The notes below the pieces were generated by a model. The model was not told the origin of the DNA, searched no databases, and saw only the letters and a program-made list of their open reading frames with translations. Position numbers and translations under genes: made by a program. Below are positions 6,211 to 8,369 of a DNA stretch of 8,369 nt, one piece after another. Numbering within the stretch: the first letter of the stretch is position 1; the number at the start of each line of letters is the position of its first letter. Source of the DNA: Deltaproteobacteria bacterium (GTDB taxonomy: Bacteria; Bdellovibrionota; UBA1018); NCBI GenBank assembly GCA_016194835.1, contig JACQAU010000090.1, forward strand, positions 1 through 8,369, given 5' to 3'.

Positions 6211-6933
6211 ATGTCCACATTGCCACAGTTAATAAGCCCATTAAAGATCTTTTTAGATATAGCAGAACAAAACCTCATGCTTGATGCGCTGCAAAATCCA
6301 CTTGTGCAGGGGTTTACCACCAATCCAAGCTTAATGAGGAAGTCAGGTGTGCAAAATTATAAAGACTTTAGTAAAAATTTACTCACTAAAATAAAAAAAC
6401 CAATCTCGTTTGAGGTTTTTGCAGATGATTTTGACTCTATGCATATACAGGCTTTAGAAATATCAAACTGGGGCACTCAAGTATATGTTAAAATACCAAT
6501 CACTAATACGTTAGGTCAATCTTCGGTGCCACTAATACAGACACTGTCACATCAAGGCATCAAACTCAACGTCACTGCTGTATTCACTGTAAAACAAGTT
6601 TTAGAAATCGCCTTAGCTCTTAAAAACGGCGCACCATCAATAATTTCAGTTTTTGCAGGACGAATTGCAGACACAGGCGTGGATCCAATGCCGATCATGA
6701 AATCTGCGTCTGAGATATGCCTTGCTACAGATCCTAACATAGAGCTTTTATGGGCCAGCTCTAGAGAATCACTAAATGTCATGCAAGCTAAACAAACTGG
6801 TTGCAATATAATTACTGTAATGCCAGAAATTTTAAAGAAACTACATCTGTTTAATAAAAGTTTAGAAGAAATGAGCTTAGACACTGTGCAGGTTTTCAAA
6901 AAGGATGCTGAAGCAGCAGGTTTTAGCCTGTGA
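6211..6933 (+). CDS. Transaldolase (small TalC/Fsa-size subfamily)
   Basis: A 240-residue class I aldolase of the transaldolase/fructose-6-phosphate aldolase family. It acts in the cytoplasm on pentose- and hexose-phosphates, transferring a dihydroxyacetone unit through a Schiff base. Visible motifs are FLDIAE (14-19, Asp16), GFTTNPSL (34-41), VYVKIPIT (91-98, Lys94 as Schiff-base lysine), LNVTAVFT (119-126), FAGRIADTGVDP (148-159) and LLWASSRE (179-186). Glu68 (FEVFA) and Phe125 occupy the positions that are Gln and Tyr in E. coli FsaA but Glu and Phe in transaldolase B, so I favour transaldolase activity over free fructose-6-phosphate aldolase. An in-frame TTG 14 codons upstream (6169) lies inside the dyad and adds no family sequence, so ATG 6211 is the start. 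Its stop overlaps the next start (TGATG), so both are translated from one message. Confidence 0.88.
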   Translation: MSTLPQLISPLKIFLDIAEQNLMLDALQNPLVQGFTTNPSLMRKSGVQNYKDFSKNLLTKIKKPISFEVFADDFDSMHIQALEISNWGTQVYVKIPITNTLGQSSVPLIQTLSHQGIKLNVTAVFTVKQVLEIALALKNGAPSIISVFAGRIADTGVDPMPIMKSASEICLATDPNIELLWASSRESLNVMQAKQTGCNIITVMPEILKKLHLFNKSLEEMSLDTVQVFKKDAEAAGFSL

Positions 6934-8014
6934 TGGTGCCTTATAAATTACTTTTTTTAACAAACAACTACCCCGACCCTGCAGAAACTTACTTTACCTT
7001 CTGTCTGAAATTTTAGAAGTCGAAGTTCTTATACCTCACACCACAGAAAACGAACACTTGTCAACTTTATCTCCTGACAAAACACAAGCTTGGAAGACAA
7101 CAGTAACACATAACATTACCAAATCACTTAAGTCTTTATTCAAGCCAGATACAATACTCTGGATAGCACCTGCAACTATGGCATCATTTATTTCGAAAGG
7201 AAAAAAATTAGGGTATCCAATAATTTTTGATCCGCATGCTCTTCAGAGTTTTTATTTCTCTAACAAGCTTATTTTATACACTAAGTATCAGCGTTTTTTA
7301 TTTAAAAACCTACAAGCACTTTTCTTAGAAAATACTTTTTTTAACCAAGCAAATTTACTAATCGCATCATCAGCAATTGATGCCACCAGAATCCAAAAAA
7401 AATCTCCTAAGTCTAAAGTACAAATAATACAAAACTGCTTAAACACAAAACAGTACGGTCAACTCCGAAAAACCTTGGGACATACATTATTTTTCTCTGG
7501 AAGCCTAAACGATCCATCTAATATCGAAGGACTCAACTGGTTCTGTAACGAAATAATTCCCAGGCTGAAAGCAGTCTTAAAAACTAAAATGCCAAGAATA
7601 ATAGTTGCAGGCTCTAACCCTTCACTAGAGTTTAAATCCAGGCTAGAAGCTTCTCAAATAGAAGTTTATGCCAATCCAAATGACATTATGCCATATTTAT
7701 CTGAAGCACTTTTAGTTTTTGTGCCAGTACATTTTGGTAAAGGCGGTAGACAAAAAATCTTACAAGCCATGGCTGCTGGCAGACCGGTAATTACAACAGG
7801 CAAAGGTGCTGAAGGCTTTTCTCTTACTCCTATGAAGGATATTTATATTGCGGACCAGACAGATACATTTACATCAGCCATGATTCGTCTCATTAGGGAT
7901 CATGATTTTAGACAAAAAATGATTACAAATGCTATTCACACTGTCGAAGCACATTATGACTGGCGTGCCGTACGCCCAATATTAAAAAAACTTTTCGAAG
8001 AATTTATGACTTAA
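6933..8014 (+). pseudogene. GT4-like glycosyltransferase, frame-broken near the N-terminus
   Basis: A GT-B-fold glycosyltransferase of GT4/Glycos_transf_1 type. The ATG at 6933 overlaps the transaldolase stop and opens MVPYKLLFLTNNYPDP, a normal GT4 start, but stops at 7014. Homology resumes in another frame as RNLLYLLSEILEVEVLIP (from 6983) and stays open to 8014. The Gly-rich acceptor loop usually found between these segments is missing, so a deletion plus frameshift near 6971-7013 is likely. The downstream frame alone can start at TTG 7058 (318 residues). Numbered from that TTG, it holds FDPHALQ (57-63), SGSLNDPSNIEGLNWF (147-162), IIVAG (181-185) and GKGGRQKILQAMAAGRPV (227-244). Gln236 replaces the usual donor-binding Glu of the LEAMA motif. 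It probably belonged to a cell-surface glycan pathway. It could be a true pseudogene or a sequencing error. Confidence 0.72.
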
Positions 8015-8369
8015 TCAAACATTTTTTGAACAAACTAAAAACAACAAGGTAGCGCAAACCAGCTCCTATGCCCCAAAGTACTGGAAATCCACCATACGGC
8101 ATCAACAGTAAAGCAAATTTGCCTCCCAAAAAAGTAAACACTGCTGAACTCATTCCTATCACACATGAAAAAACAGAAAAAGCCAGAGTTGTTTTTTTGT
8201 CTGGCACAACTCTGAAGAGCAACGTCATAAAGGACAAATAAAAGCCACCCCAACCTATGCCATTTAAAAAAAACTCAAAAGGAGCAAAACACTTAACTGC
8301 AAGAGCTGAGGTAAAAAAACAATAAGGAATTGGAGAAAAAGAAACAATAATAGAAGACCAAAACAGCAC
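8004..8369 (-). CDS. MFS transporter, C-terminal part (truncated by window edge)
   Basis: The last 121 codons of a larger membrane protein whose N-terminus lies beyond 8369; the first codon shown is GTG at the edge and should not be taken as the start. About four hydrophobic helices fit helices 9-12 of a major facilitator. The segment NGIGWGGFYLSFMTLLFRVVPDKK has the glycine-rich helix followed by a V-P-x-K-K loop found in MFS drug- or sugar-type carriers, then FLGGKFALLL in the next helix. The substrate cannot be told. It converges on the glycosyltransferase gene, overlapping its end by 11 bp. Confidence 0.68.
   Translation of the reverse strand: MLFWSSIIVSFSPIPYCFFTSALAVKCFAPFEFFLNGIGWGGFYLSFMTLLFRVVPDKKTTLAFSVFSCVIGMSSAVFTFLGGKFALLLMPYGGFPVLWGIGAGLRYLVVFSLFKKCLIKS

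Noticed and set aside
6552..6899. Minus-strand 115-codon frame inside the transaldolase gene
   Set aside because: Antisense shadow. The plus strand carries all transaldolase motifs.

Overview
This is an AT-rich bacterial window with dense, short-gapped genes. A lipoprotein-type secreted metalloprotease, a polyprenyl-phosphate sugar-phosphate transferase (WecA/TagO type) and polysaccharide-type enzymes suggest a Gram-negative chromosome. The metzincin lipoprotein and gene style recall Bdellovibrionota or other former Deltaproteobacteria, but that placement is a guess. I see no rRNA, tRNA, CRISPR array, insertion sequence or phage gene.

Layout. Left edge: a possible divergent hydrophobic ORF (1-57, minus, weak), then a plus-strand nitronate monooxygenase-type flavoprotein (67-1074). 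It converges, with a 14-bp overlap, on a minus-strand operon read right to left: a lipoprotein metzincin protease (2991-2263), a NicO/RcnA-like multi-TM metal transporter (2259-1633), and a degenerate tandem paralogue of that transporter (about 1645-1061). A TTGACA box and two inverted repeats lie just upstream of this operon. Next, also on the minus strand, is a two-gene envelope-polysaccharide operon: a WecA/TagO-like transferase with a long C-terminal extension (6135-4672), then a membrane-anchored sulfatase/alkaline-phosphatase-superfamily enzyme (4663-3116). A short divergent spacer with an 8-bp-arm dyad separates it from a plus-strand pair: a transaldolase-type enzyme (6211-6933) and a family-4-like glycosyltransferase that is frame-broken near its N-terminus (6933-8014). 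The right edge carries the C-terminal part of an MFS transporter on the minus strand (8369-8004).

How the genes fit together. The WecA-like enzyme would load a sugar-phosphate onto undecaprenyl phosphate. The sulfatase-like enzyme could decorate the glycan or a lipid at the outer face of the inner membrane. The glycosyltransferase, if functional, would extend such a glycan. The transaldolase feeds sugar-phosphate metabolism. The metalloprotease/transporter operon is the least conventional part: a zinc-protease lipoprotein is translationally coupled to a putative divalent-metal transporter and to a paralogue that has lost the transporter's conserved histidines. No clearly new defence or mobile system is visible. 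The most interesting items are this tandem transporter pair, its non-canonical start, and the broken glycosyltransferase.
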